The notes beneath the pieces were generated by a model, which was given only the letters and a program-made list of their open reading frames with translations, searched no databases and had not been told where the DNA came from. From positions 1 through 63,255 of the forward strand of contig JAZLKZ010000088.1 in assembly GCA_045597845.1 (NCBI GenBank): a stretch of DNA of 63,255 nucleotides, in the 5' to 3' direction. Source of the stretch: Colimorpha sp045597845. GTDB taxonomy: Bacteria > Bacteroidota > Bacteroidia > Bacteroidales > P3. Made by a program: the position numbers and the translations under genes. Shown here piece after piece: positions 51,878 to 61,049 of this stretch; position 1 is the first letter of the stretch; each line of letters opens with the position of its first letter.

Positions 51878-51905
51878 AATTGATAATTGATTGTTGAATA
51901 ATGAT
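51878..51905. repeat. Short period-7 repeat upstream of exbB
   Basis: AATTGAT, AATTGAT, TGTTGAA, TAATGAT in phase, within a few bases of the exbB start codon. Confidence 0.45.
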
Positions 51906-51923
51906 TATTTTCGAATTTAAGCT

Positions 51924-52520
51924 CTACAATGAAAACGAAAGACCTATACCTGGAACAGGATGCATGTCGGGAGTTGACATCAATGAAGGTGACATTGACA
52001 TAGAGATGTCATCATCGATTTGAAAGTCAAATAGATGACCAAAAACATAAGCATCCAAAAGATTGAGTCCGTAAACCACTACAGATACGACTATCATTAA
52101 CTGGAAACGCTGGTTGTAGGTCTGATAAAGGTTGTAGATATTATTGTCGGGATAAGAGGCATAGTCCTGCAAAAGACACTCTCCGCTATCGTGCACGCGG
52201 TGCAAATACTCGTCTTTGAACATCTTACAATCCTGATAATTGGTATAGACAAGATAGCCCAAACCTCCCAACAGTCCATAGATGATAGGCACTTTCCAAG
52301 CTTGCTTGTTATAAATTTGGCCACCACCTGGAATAATAGAAAGACGCAAAGCCTTGCTGGCAGAATGCTGTTCTGGAACAAGGCTTGAATGTACAGAGTC
52401 GGCAGTGATAGGTTTTGTCAATGATATTACATTGTCATCCTGAGCACAAGCCAAAGAGCTCGCGCCCAAACAAAGCAACAACATCAGAACAAATCTATTC
52501 ACTGCTTTTCTTTTCCACAA
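51924..52520 (-). CDS. DUF5683 domain protein
   Basis: 198 residues. Signal peptide (residues 1-26, ends ACAQ). IIPGGGQIYNKQAWKVPIIYG is the DUF5683 signature; two membrane segments follow (about 82-100 and 155-175). In Bacteroidota this family almost always follows parB; function unknown, possibly cell-envelope. Its start overlaps the parB 3' end by 26 bp. Confidence 0.88.
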   Translation of the reverse strand: MWKRKAVNRFVLMLLLCLGASSLACAQDDNVISLTKPITADSVHSSLVPEQHSASKALRLSIIPGGGQIYNKQAWKVPIIYGLLGGLGYLVYTNYQDCKMFKDEYLHRVHDSGECLLQDYASYPDNNIYNLYQTYNQRFQLMIVVSVVVYGLNLLDAYVFGHLFDFQIDDDISMSMSPSLMSTPDMHPVPGIGLSFSL

Positions 52521-53385
52521 GAAGACTCAATATGCGTTGAAAATCAGCGTCGTTGTTAAAATGAATGGTCAACGTTCCCTTTCCCCTGCGCGAACGTTTC
52601 ACATCCACTTCCGACTGGAGATATTTCTTCAACGATTGCTGGCCCATCATGATATTCTGCGGCACTGAAGACTTTTCGGTTGGAACCGTCTTAGGCTTTT
52701 TGCAAGACTTAGCCAGTTGCTCTGTCTGATGAACCGACAGCTGGCGGCTGATGACCTCGTGTAGCAATGCAATATGCTGTTCTGGATCTTCAACGTTGAT
52801 CAACGCACGCGCATGCGCCATGCTGATTTTGTCCTCGCTCAACGCAATCTGCGTTTCGGCGGGAAGGTTCAGCAGACGGAGGTAATTGGTAATGGTGGAG
52901 CGGTTCTTTCCCACTCGCTCGCTCAATTGTTCATGCGTCAACTGACATTCTTCCAACAAAGCGTTATAGGAAAACGCCACTTCCATTGCGTTAAGGTTCT
53001 CTCGCTGAATGTTTTCAACCAAAGCCATTTCCATCATTTGACCATCGGTGGCCACACGCACATAGGCAGGTATTTCTTTCAATCCAACCTGCTTGGAAGC
53101 GCGCAAACGACGTTCACCGGCAATAAGCTGATAACGGTCGTCCGGCATCTTTCTTACCGTGATTGGCGTGATGACGCCTTGGCGACTGATAGACTGTGCC
53201 AATTCATCCAAGGCTTCTTGGTTGAATTCCCTGCGAGGTTGAAATGGATTGGTATCGATATTGTCAATGGGAACGAAACTAATCGATGAAGTAAGATTGG
53301 CGTTGCCATCGACATTCTCAACACCGAAGTCGCCCAAAATGGCAGACAAGCCGCGGCCCATTGCGCCGGTTTTCTTTGTTGGCAT
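52495..53385 (-). CDS. parB: Chromosome-partitioning protein ParB
   Basis: 296 residues. The CTPase/Srx-like N-terminal domain contains NPFQPRREF and the GERRLRASK motif; the HTH (LSERVGKNRSTITNYLRLL) binds parS. C-terminal dimerisation domain at about 255-296. Starts on the base where parA ends (53385). I found no convincing parS palindrome nearby. Segregates origins with ParA. Confidence 0.95.
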   Translation of the reverse strand: MPTKKTGAMGRGLSAILGDFGVENVDGNANLTSSISFVPIDNIDTNPFQPRREFNQEALDELAQSISRQGVITPITVRKMPDDRYQLIAGERRLRASKQVGLKEIPAYVRVATDGQMMEMALVENIQRENLNAMEVAFSYNALLEECQLTHEQLSERVGKNRSTITNYLRLLNLPAETQIALSEDKISMAHARALINVEDPEQHIALLHEVISRQLSVHQTEQLAKSCKKPKTVPTEKSSVPQNIMMGQQSLKKYLQSEVDVKRSRRGKGTLTIHFNNDADFQRILSLLVEKKSSE

Positions 53386-54164
53386 TATTTGTTTTTCTTT
53401 ATCTTGTTACGTTTCAAAATCTCGTTGGCGAGGTTCAGATAGTTGACTGCGCCTGTGCTGGTTGCATCATGCATGATGATTGATTCACCATAACTTGGAG
53501 CTTCTGCCAATTTTGTATTTCTATAAATCAATGTATCGAATACCAAGTGCTTGAAATGAGCACGGACGTCTTCCACCACTTGGCGGGCCAATCGTAGCCG
53601 AGAGTCGTACATGGTAATCAACAGGCCTTCGATGGTAAGGTTGGGATTCAGACGAGTTTGGACGATGCGGATGGTGTTAAGCAGTTTTCCAAGTCCTTCC
53701 AATGCGAAATATTCGCTTTGGATTGGAATGATGACTGAATCTGAAGCCGTAAGCGCATTTACGGTCACCAGCCCCAACGATGGAGAGCAATCGATGATGA
53801 TAAAATCATAGTCATCTTTGATAGCGGCCAACGCCTTGGAAACATAATACTCACGGTTTTTCTCGTTGACCAATTCCAACTCTGCGCCGACCAAATCGAT
53901 ACGCGTCGGCAACACGAAAAGATTCGGCATCGAAGTCTCAACGATCACATCTTTCACGTCGGCAGTGCCCAAGAAACATTCATAGGCACTTTTTTCCAGA
54001 TTGTCAGAGTCTATACCCAATCCAGATGTTGCATTCGCCTGAGGATCAGCATCGACAAGAAGCACCTTGTACTCAAGTACGGCCAAAGCCGCGCTGAGAT
54101 TCGTCGCGGTGGTAGTCTTGCCCACGCCCCCCTTCTGGTTGGCGACAGAAATGATTTTACCCAT
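53385..54164 (-). CDS. parA: Chromosome-partitioning ATPase ParA (Soj)
   Basis: 259 residues. Deviant Walker A KGGVGKTTTATNL is at residues 10-22; IIDCSPSLGLVTVNAL and the DADPQAN Walker A' motif are present. Chromosomal type without an N-terminal HTH. Overlaps parB by one base and follows the DUF3276 gene by 8 bp. Confidence 0.96.
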   Translation of the reverse strand: MGKIISVANQKGGVGKTTTATNLSAALAVLEYKVLLVDADPQANATSGLGIDSDNLEKSAYECFLGTADVKDVIVETSMPNLFVLPTRIDLVGAELELVNEKNREYYVSKALAAIKDDYDFIIIDCSPSLGLVTVNALTASDSVIIPIQSEYFALEGLGKLLNTIRIVQTRLNPNLTIEGLLITMYDSRLRLARQVVEDVRAHFKHLVFDTLIYRNTKLAEAPSYGESIIMHDATSTGAVNYLNLANEILKRNKIKKNK

Positions 54165-54172
54165 TGATAGAA

Positions 54173-54529
54173 TTAAAGATTAAAGTTGATGTCGTCCAAA
54201 GCTGCAGAGCCTTCGATATTGATGTTTCCTGAAGGAACTTTATTTTCTTCCTCTACGACAACTGGCGGGGGAACAATGCCTGTTTCGATAAAAGTGAATG
54301 CATTTTGCAAACCTTTCTGGAACTTATCAAAATCCTCCTTATAGAGGAACATTTTGTTCTTATCGTAATAAAACTCGCCCGTAGCATTGTCAAAAATCTT
54401 ACGGCTTTCGGTAACCACAACGTATTTATCGCCACCACGAGTAGCCTTAACATCAAAAAAATAACGACGCTTTCCTGCAGGAATAACCTGTGAATACAGT
54501 TCATCCTTTCTGTTCTCTTTGTAATCCAT
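54173..54529 (-). CDS. PUR-family nucleic-acid-binding protein (DUF3276)
   Basis: 118 residues. The PUR-alpha-like repeat region reads AGKRRYFFDVKATRGGDKYVVVTESRK and is followed by a helical part and an acidic, Pro-rich tail. Bacterial PUR proteins bind single-stranded DNA/RNA as dimers. First gene of the DUF3276-parA-parB-DUF5683 group; its promoter box is at 54586-54593. Confidence 0.85.
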   Translation of the reverse strand: MDYKENRKDELYSQVIPAGKRRYFFDVKATRGGDKYVVVTESRKIFDNATGEFYYDKNKMFLYKEDFDKFQKGLQNAFTFIETGIVPPPVVVEEENKVPSGNINIEGSAALDDINFNL

Positions 54530-54585
54530 TTGATTTATTGTTTTTTGATTTACTGCTTAATATGAAATGTCAAAATAACTGTTTG

Positions 54586-54593
54586 CAAAATTA
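54586..54593 (-). promoter_or_regulatory. Promoter of the DUF3276-parAB group (-7 box)
   Basis: Minus-strand TAATTTTG fits TAnnTTTG, 57 bp before the ATG. Confidence 0.65.
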
Positions 54594-54692
54594 GATTTTT
54601 ATTTGTTTGCACGGCGCAAATGCGTGAAATAGTTATCAACATTGCGATGTTGAACCCAATTCACCCACATCAACACCCATAGGATGCCATGG

Positions 54693-55982
54693 TCAGGATT
54701 TTTTATGCGTCATGATGTCCAGAACCACATCGTCGGTCTGATTCATGCCGTCGTGACCCAAGCGACCCAAATTGTGGATAGACTCGTCCAAATCACGCTC
54801 ACTCAAGCCGTCGGTAGCGTCAACCACATGTCCATGATAGGCAAGTTCCGCGCAAACAAACGCGCTGTAGAGACCTGTGGACATTTTCAAGGCGCAACTC
54901 GGCTTCGCTCCGTCGCAAACCATACCCGCCAGGGTGTTGATCATGTTCTTGACAGCATATCCAATCTGGTCGAAACTGCCACCATGCAAGAAAACGATAC
55001 CCGAAGTTACGCCGATCGATGCATTGACAATGCCGCACAAAGCGCTCAAGCGTCCAATGCCGCGTTTTACATAGATTGACATCAAGTGCGAAAGGATAAG
55101 CGCACGCGTAATCTGCTCGTCGGAACAGTGTTTCAATGTACCATATTCATAGACGGGAACCGTACAGGCTATACCTTGGTTGCCTGAACCTGAATTGCTA
55201 TAGATTGGCAACGTGCAGCCGTCCATGCGAGCATCGCTGGCCGCCACAGTACGAGCCACAACCGTGTGAACGATGTCGCCCGAGGCATTCATGTTGAGAA
55301 TCTCGCCGGCGTGCAAGCCATAGCCTTTCAAGCCCTCTTTCGAAGCAGCGACGTTGTATTTTACTGTCTCACGAATGAATTCAAGTTCTTCCAGCGGAGC
55401 TGTCGTGGCGTATTCATAGACCATACGTGCCGTAAGTACGACTGAAGGCTGGGCAGAAGCCGTCGCCGCCGCAGATTGCCCGCAATTATTCGCGTCGGAC
55501 GAAGCCGACAAAATCTTTCCATTACGAGAAAGGCATACAAAATTGGTGTGACGTTTTGCGATGACCGCCTGCGCTGTTTGGTCACCTTTTCGACATGTTG
55601 ACTCAATATACAATTTGTCGGAAGTCTCTTTCACCCCGATGTGGATACGATCCGCATTGTTGGCGAGCCACTCTTTCGCCTGAGTCACTTCCTGCTCTGG
55701 AAGCATCAACACTTCAAGCTGTCGCTCCGATTTCCCAGAATTCAAAGCCATGGCCACAGCGATAGGCAGACCTATCATTCCCGTACCTGGGATGCCTACG
55801 CCCATAGCGTTTTTGAATACATTTTTACTCATCAAAACCTCAACAGAGTCTGGCATTTCACCCAAAAGCTCTCGGCTTTTTGTCACACAAAGCGCCACGG
55901 CTCCAGGTTCGGTACAACCTGTCGCCAGCACCACTTCCTGCTGCAAGATTTCACGCAGTTGCGTTCTCAAGCATTGTTCCAT
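54693..55982 (-). CDS. UPF0597/YhaM-type L-cysteine desulfidase-like protein
   Basis: 429 residues. ATGCTEPGAVALCVTK near residue 20, GTGMIGLPIAVAMALN, SNSGSGNQGIACTVPV and the late SCALKMSTG supply the conserved Cys and Gly-rich loops of this Fe-S lyase-like family, related to the serine dehydratase alpha fold. Known members degrade L-cysteine to pyruvate, H2S and ammonia. 68 bp downstream of the deoxyhypusine synthase-like gene, but a terminator lies between, so it is probably separately expressed. Confidence 0.85.
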   Translation of the reverse strand: MEQCLRTQLREILQQEVVLATGCTEPGAVALCVTKSRELLGEMPDSVEVLMSKNVFKNAMGVGIPGTGMIGLPIAVAMALNSGKSERQLEVLMLPEQEVTQAKEWLANNADRIHIGVKETSDKLYIESTCRKGDQTAQAVIAKRHTNFVCLSRNGKILSASSDANNCGQSAAATASAQPSVVLTARMVYEYATTAPLEELEFIRETVKYNVAASKEGLKGYGLHAGEILNMNASGDIVHTVVARTVAASDARMDGCTLPIYSNSGSGNQGIACTVPVYEYGTLKHCSDEQITRALILSHLMSIYVKRGIGRLSALCGIVNASIGVTSGIVFLHGGSFDQIGYAVKNMINTLAGMVCDGAKPSCALKMSTGLYSAFVCAELAYHGHVVDATDGLSERDLDESIHNLGRLGHDGMNQTDDVVLDIMTHKKS

Positions 55983-56001
55983 GTTATGATATGATAAAGA
56001 A

Positions 56002-56035
56002 TGAAAAAGGCTGACGAAGTCAAGCCGTCAGCCTT
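56002..56035 (-). terminator. Terminator of the deoxyhypusine synthase-like gene
   Basis: AAGGCTGACG and CGTCAGCCTT form a perfect 10-bp stem with a 9-base loop; on the minus strand a T-run follows. Confidence 0.9.
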
Positions 56036-56050
56036 CTCCATAAGAATGAT

Positions 56051-57088
56051 TTATTTCTCAAAGATTTTCTGCCAGTTCTTGTATTCGCGATCTTTCCAGG
56101 AGTTGTTGTGGTAAGCATAGGATACAATGGCGGGAATTACCGTAGTACCTTCTGCATAAACCATCTGTTGCAGTTTGTCGTCAACCTTGCCCCAGCTGCC
56201 GGCCTCAAGCAAGGTAGAGCTTGAGCAAGCGCCATCGCGGACGTCGGCCACTGTAATTTGGATGGCATATTTGTGCATAGGAACTTCGTAGCCAAGGATT
56301 TCTGCGCAAACAACGGTATCCTGAGCAAAGTTCTTTGGGGTACCACCACCGACCATGAAAAGGCCGCTCTGAGGAGCTGCCATCTTGATTTTGGTGAGTT
56401 CAATGAAATCGCATACAGAGTCAATGCTCAGATATTTTTCACCTTTCTGGGCACGTTCCCACTGGTGCTTTCCAATGCCGAAACCAGCACTGCTGTCGCT
56501 GAATGCGGGACAGAAGATAGGAACGCCACACTCATAGCAAGTCTGGATGAGACTTTCTTTCTTCACGCCGCGGCCGTTGTGCAGCCATTTGCCCAACTCA
56601 TAGAGGAATTCGCGAGAGCTGTAAGGACGGGCCTCAAGCATGTTGGAGAGCTCGTAGGTGGCGTTGTCGCAAGCCTGGAGTTCCTCCTCGTCGATGAAAG
56701 TATCATAGATACGGTCGATGTAGAGTTCGCGCAACTTGGTGTCGGGAACGACATTCTCCTTGGTGCCAATGTAATGCTTGAAGCCAAGAGCCTCGAAAAG
56801 GTCCATGTCGATGATGGATGCGCCGGTAGATACCACAACGTCAACCATCTTGTTCTTCACCATGTCAACATATACCTGCATACAACCGGCAGCGGATGTA
56901 GAACCAGCGATGGTAAGGATGTTGGTGCACTCTTTCTCCTTGCACATCATGGTAAGGATGTCTGCTGCGCGGGCGGTATCGCGAGAGGTGAACGACATCG
57001 AACGCATAGCGTCGATCAATTCGGTTGAATCGTACTTTTTGATGTCAATATGCTTGACGGTTTCTTTTAAAAGGTCTTTCTTTTCCAT
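56051..57088 (-). CDS. Deoxyhypusine synthase family protein
   Basis: 345 residues. NILTIAGSTSAAGCMQ is the NAD-binding start, VVSTGASIIDMDLFEALG follows, and the catalytic Lys is in LEAGSWGKVDDK near residue 310. Bacteria lack eIF5A, so members of this family usually make polyamines such as homospermidine by aminobutyl transfer. That role is the likely one here; the substrate is not provable from sequence. Confidence 0.88.
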   Translation of the reverse strand: MEKKDLLKETVKHIDIKKYDSTELIDAMRSMSFTSRDTARAADILTMMCKEKECTNILTIAGSTSAAGCMQVYVDMVKNKMVDVVVSTGASIIDMDLFEALGFKHYIGTKENVVPDTKLRELYIDRIYDTFIDEEELQACDNATYELSNMLEARPYSSREFLYELGKWLHNGRGVKKESLIQTCYECGVPIFCPAFSDSSAGFGIGKHQWERAQKGEKYLSIDSVCDFIELTKIKMAAPQSGLFMVGGGTPKNFAQDTVVCAEILGYEVPMHKYAIQITVADVRDGACSSSTLLEAGSWGKVDDKLQQMVYAEGTTVIPAIVSYAYHNNSWKDREYKNWQKIFEK

Positions 57089-57143
57089 TGTTATAATTAT
57101 TTTTTTGTTGTCTGAAAATGTAATTTGCTAACGATAACCGATG

Positions 57144-58694
57144 CTAAAACGGAACTTCTGTGTCAGGTGGCAATGACGGAGGGAAAGAATCGCCATCCTG
57201 CTGATTCATCTTGGAATCCACAACGATAGTTGACGGCTGAGAGTCAAAACCCTCGTTGGCATTCATGCCAGAGAACTGATTAGCAGGCAAATACTCTGGA
57301 TTTTCGAAACGGACATATTTGTTAACGAACTTCAATCGCACTTCACCAGTACTGCCGCTACGATGCTTGGCAAGTATGATGTCTGCCATGCCTTGAGTAG
57401 AACCCTTCGAGTCATCAGTAATACCATAATAATCAGGACGATAGATGAACATGACAATATCCGCATCCTGCTCAATGGCGCCAGATTCGCGCAAGTCGCT
57501 CAACTGAGGTTTCTTGGTACCCCCACGCGTTTCCACGGCACGACTCAACTGCGACAGTGCCAAAACGGGGATGTTCAATTCTTTGGACAAGGCCTTCAAC
57601 TGACGTGAGATTGTACTAATCTCCTGTTCTCGGTTGCCATTCTTGCTATCGCCTCCGGCGGTCATCAATTGCAGATAGTCAATAAATACCATCTGGATGT
57701 CATATTTCTGCTTGAGTCGGCGACACTTTGCGCGCAATTCAAAGATTGTCAAGCCAGGAGTGTCATCAATATAGATTGGAGCCTCGTTGAGTGTCTGCGT
57801 TTTAGTGAGGATCTGCTCCATCTGCCAAGGCTGGATTCTGTCGCCCTTTTTCAAATCCTCGCCAGGAATTTCCGCCTCGCTGGAGATCAGACGCATGGTC
57901 AATTCCACAGCCGTCATTTCCAATGAGAAAAAAGCGATTGGTTTCTTGAAATCCACAGCCATATTACGAGCCATGGTAAGTGCAAAAGCAGTCTTACCCA
58001 TAGCAGGACGTGCGGCGAGAATAATCAATGTACCTGGTTGGAAACCAGCAGTATTGCGATCCAATTCAAGAAATCCCGTAGGCAAGCCCGCACAATTTCC
58101 TTTGTTTTCCTGGGCCGCCTTGATTTGTTCTGTAGCCTGTCCCACAAGCGAACGCATATCATGATAGTCGGCGCGGAAGTTCTTGTCGTTGATATCCATC
58201 AAATGCTGCTCGGTCTTGTCAAGCAAATCAACCACATCGGTAGTCTCGTCGTAAGAGGCGGTAATGGTCTCGGTGGAGATACGAATCAGTTCACGCTCGA
58301 TGAATTTCTCGCTCAGCACACGCACATAATATTCAATATGAGCGGCACTTACAACCTTATTAGTCAACTGAGCGACATAGTAAGCGCCACCCGCAGCCTC
58401 CAATTCTCCATCCTGGCGCAAACGGTCGATGACGGTCATCATATCGACAGGTTGCGACTGTTCGAAGAGCTTGAAGATTGCGCGGAATATAGATTGATGT
58501 TCAGGTTTGTAGAAAAACTCCACATGCAAAGTCTCGATGGTGTTGCTCAACGCAATCTGGTCAAGCATCAACGCACCCAACACAGCCTCCTCAAGATCAA
58601 GGGCCTGAGGGGGCACTTTTCCATTCAAGTCAAACGCTTTGGCGTAAGACATTCTCTCCTTGCGTTTTGCAACGGGCATCGGTACAGTTTCCAT
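57144..58694 (-). CDS. dnaB: Replicative DNA helicase DnaB
   Basis: 516 residues from the ATG at 58694. N-terminal domain (PQALDLEEAVLGALMLDQ), linker helix, RecA-like domain with ARPAMGKTAFAL near residue 210, DYLQLM and SQLSRAVETR. No intein. Unwinds DNA at the fork. Alternative starts are 58712 and 58652 (MSYAKAFD); the latter is preceded by AAGGAG, rare in this phylum. The promoter box at 58700-58707 excludes the 58712 start. Confidence 0.96.
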   Translation of the reverse strand: METVPMPVAKRKERMSYAKAFDLNGKVPPQALDLEEAVLGALMLDQIALSNTIETLHVEFFYKPEHQSIFRAIFKLFEQSQPVDMMTVIDRLRQDGELEAAGGAYYVAQLTNKVVSAAHIEYYVRVLSEKFIERELIRISTETITASYDETTDVVDLLDKTEQHLMDINDKNFRADYHDMRSLVGQATEQIKAAQENKGNCAGLPTGFLELDRNTAGFQPGTLIILAARPAMGKTAFALTMARNMAVDFKKPIAFFSLEMTAVELTMRLISSEAEIPGEDLKKGDRIQPWQMEQILTKTQTLNEAPIYIDDTPGLTIFELRAKCRRLKQKYDIQMVFIDYLQLMTAGGDSKNGNREQEISTISRQLKALSKELNIPVLALSQLSRAVETRGGTKKPQLSDLRESGAIEQDADIVMFIYRPDYYGITDDSKGSTQGMADIILAKHRSGSTGEVRLKFVNKYVRFENPEYLPANQFSGMNANEGFDSQPSTIVVDSKMNQQDGDSFPPSLPPDTEVPF

Positions 58695-58699
58695 AGTTG

Positions 58700-58707
58700 C
58701 AAATTTA
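58700..58707 (-). promoter_or_regulatory. dnaB promoter -7 box overlapping possible start region
   Basis: Minus-strand TAAATTTG, a perfect TAnnTTTG, ends 6 bp before the ATG at 58694, implying a leaderless transcript or use of the SD-preceded ATG at 58652. Confidence 0.65.
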
Positions 58708-58820
58708 CGCATAATTTTTCAAATACTAAAGCTCCATTTTTAAAACAATTTCAACAATATAATATTGTTCCAAATAAGCAATTCACACAAAAGAATAATT
58801 GCTCCACTAATATTCGTAAA

Positions 58821-58850
58821 TTAAAAGGTGATGCAAGCACCACCTTTTAA
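58821..58850. terminator. Hairpin between the 58884 gene and dnaB
   Basis: TTAAAAGGTG and CACCTTTTAA form a 10-bp stem with a 10-base loop, about 35 bp after the minus-strand stop at 58884. The T-tract is weak. Confidence 0.6.
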
Positions 58851-58883
58851 CATACATGCAATATTAATGGAGAAAACACTTTA

Positions 58884-59591
58884 TTATTCAGGATACACTC
58901 TATTCTTTTCATCAAAAACAGCCTCTATTGGTGCATAATCAACACCAAGCATTCTACCTTTGGCATTTATAACCAATGGTAATTCTGCAATTGAAGAATG
59001 TTCATACTCATACGAATATATCTCCGTCATTGGAAGCCTTGCTTCTTTGTTTGCAAAGTTAACCAACATAGTAATGTCACCGCCAGTGATTGTGTTATTC
59101 TCATGCAACCAATGCATCTGGGTACGGCCTATTGCTCTTCCTTGACCTGCGTCAATCAACGTTATATCATGGGGAAGCAAACGTACAATACCTTGTGATT
59201 TTGACTTAGGATATCGATGAACAGTATCAACAGTTGCCTGATAGTGATTCTCACCGATTTTTTTCATTGAGCAACGTTTGAAAGCATATCCATCTTTAAA
59301 ATTCATTCTAACTTTTGCACTATATTCTCCATCACTCAAATCAAGAAAGTTTTTAGGAGCAGGTAAGCCTTTTTGTTCCCTCTCAATCAATTCTGTATCT
59401 GATGGCCAATCCAAAATAAAAACAAGTATAACAACAACGCATGGTATACCTGTCATTTCAGCAAACGGGACCCCGTTTGCTGGTATAAGGTTAACCTCAT
59501 ATGAGCCCTCATTTGGATAGGACACTATAGTTCCGCTTACTTGAACTATTTGATGTTCCGATTCTGGAACATCAGTATGTTGCAGATGCAA
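58884..59591 (-). CDS. Uncharacterised protein without ATG, same frame as the upstream membrane protein
   Basis: About 235 codons if started at TTG 59591. The frame is already open from just after the previous gene's TAA at 59661, adding about 23 codons (NHKNLLSYGKKYPEKIIVDV...), none of them ATG or GTG. It is soluble and beta-rich, with one hydrophobic stretch (GIPCVVVILVFIL, about residues 48-60). No known domain recognised. It could use TTG, be translated by readthrough or reinitiation from the membrane protein, or be 5'-damaged. Confidence 0.55.
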   Translation of the reverse strand: MHLQHTDVPESEHQIVQVSGTIVSYPNEGSYEVNLIPANGVPFAEMTGIPCVVVILVFILDWPSDTELIEREQKGLPAPKNFLDLSDGEYSAKVRMNFKDGYAFKRCSMKKIGENHYQATVDTVHRYPKSKSQGIVRLLPHDITLIDAGQGRAIGRTQMHWLHENNTITGGDITMLVNFANKEARLPMTEIYSYEYEHSSIAELPLVINAKGRMLGVDYAPIEAVFDEKNRVYPE

Positions 59592-59660
59592 CCTAGCATC
59601 TACATCTACGATGATTTTCTCAGGATATTTTTTGCCATAGGATAGTAAATTTTTGTGGTT

Positions 59661-60284
59661 TTAATTATTGTTTATCAATTCATCATATTGCTGTATGTTT
59701 TCTTTTGTTTGATGTAATATGGCCTTGTTACGCTGATAATACCACCACTCCCCTATTACACTTATCACAAGAGCCACGACTATTACAGGAAGATAATAAC
59801 TTATCGGTCGAGCGAAAAAATCAAACCCTTTTTCACGAGCAAAAACAACTGGTCCAGAAGAGAGCAAAAATGGTAACGAAATTATCGAGAACATTGCATC
59901 TCGTTTCTCAGAAAGAAACATCTCGTCATAGAATTTGTACATTTGTAAAATAGGAGTGATTATCGGATTGTGTTTATGAATTCGTACAATACGTAAGGTA
60001 GCCCCAACTGCGCTGGCAAAAAAAATAAATACAAACACAATATAGGCTAAAAAATAACGGTAATCCCCCCAATATATCTCTGCGGAGAATCCGAAATAAG
60101 CCACAACCGTCCAGCAAAACAAAGTGAAAAACAATTTATCGTAAAACATTTTCTGATAGCCACTAGCCACTCTGTGTTTCGAAATAGTCAAGTGCACTTT
60201 GTGCCCTGTTTCAGCAATCATATCCATTTTTTCACCATAGTCTTTCCATAGACTTTCAAGCTGTTCAAAATCTAAATTTTTCAT
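59661..60284 (-). CDS. Four-helix membrane protein downstream of an ECF sigma factor
   Basis: 207 residues. A soluble helical N-terminal ~45 residues (LESLWKDYGEKMDMIAETGHK) is followed by four transmembrane segments (about 48-66, 74-98, 130-150 and 162-185) and an Asn-rich tail ending NNN. It starts 1 bp after the sigma factor stop, so it is co-translated and is likely its membrane partner (anti-sigma-like), though no known anti-sigma motif is seen. Confidence 0.7.
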   Translation of the reverse strand: MKNLDFEQLESLWKDYGEKMDMIAETGHKVHLTISKHRVASGYQKMFYDKLFFTLFCWTVVAYFGFSAEIYWGDYRYFLAYIVFVFIFFASAVGATLRIVRIHKHNPIITPILQMYKFYDEMFLSEKRDAMFSIISLPFLLSSGPVVFAREKGFDFFARPISYYLPVIVVALVISVIGEWWYYQRNKAILHQTKENIQQYDELINNN

Positions 60285-60285
60285 T

Positions 60286-60774
60286 TCAATTATTATTTAA
60301 TTTGACAAGTTTTTTCTTTATTCTATAAATCATTTGATTTATGGCCGCTTCCGATACGCCCATCTCGACCGCAATTTCACTTTGCGGAATTTCATCAAGA
60401 TACATCAAAAGGATTGACTTCTCACTTTTTCCGAGTTTGTCAACCAACTCATATAGACAATCTATCAACGCAGTCGCACTTTCATCAACCATCATCTTAT
60501 TATACACAGTCTCGTCAAGTGAAATAAAAGATGGTTTTATTCTATTTTTACGCCGAATCATTCCAGCCGTGTTAAGCGCAATACGATAAACCCATGTATT
60601 CATACTACTTTCCTTTCTAAAATAAGGAAACCCTTTCCACAAATCGCAGACAATATCTTGATACATGTCTTTTACGTTATCAGGTTGCCTATCAGTAAAC
60701 ATCAAACACACTTTGAAAATAGTGCCTTCGCATTTTTTTAAGAGTTCCAAAAAATCTTGTTCCAATTGTTCCAT
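60286..60774 (-). CDS. ECF-type RNA polymerase sigma factor
   Basis: 162 residues. Region 2 (NVKDMYQDIVCDLWKGFPYF, RKESSMNTWVYRIALNTA) and region 4 (KSILLMYLDEIPQSEIAVEM, GVSEAAINQMIYRIKKKL) are clear. It heads an operon with a membrane protein and an uncharacterised frame, and its promoter box is about 70 bp upstream. AT-rich relative to dnaB. Confidence 0.92.
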   Translation of the reverse strand: MEQLEQDFLELLKKCEGTIFKVCLMFTDRQPDNVKDMYQDIVCDLWKGFPYFRKESSMNTWVYRIALNTAGMIRRKNRIKPSFISLDETVYNKMMVDESATALIDCLYELVDKLGKSEKSILLMYLDEIPQSEIAVEMGVSEAAINQMIYRIKKKLVKLNNN

Positions 60775-60844
60775 AAAAATCTTGTTTATCTAATTAGATG
60801 CAAAAAAGTTCAAAAACTAACGCAACCAAGAAAAAAAAACATGG

Positions 60845-60852
60845 CAAATTTA
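60845..60852 (-). promoter_or_regulatory. Promoter of the sigma/membrane-protein operon (-7 box)
   Basis: Minus-strand TAAATTTG, a perfect TAnnTTTG. Confidence 0.65.
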
Positions 60853-61049
60853 CGGAAATTTCAGAATCACAAATAAATAATCTCTTCTTGTTCCCCTTTT
60901 AGGAAATTAGCTACGACATACTTCTCCACAAAAAAGTGCAGTATCATCGGTGATGAGGTGCTTAACTTTTCTATTCAGAATAGGAATGGCTATTGATTTA
61001 TGATTTAACAAATTATAAAAAAACATTTTGCCATATCAAAAAATCTGTG

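Noticed and set aside
52495..54164. parS site near parAB
   Set aside because: I looked for a 16-bp GTG-CAC type palindrome around the operon and saw none convincing.
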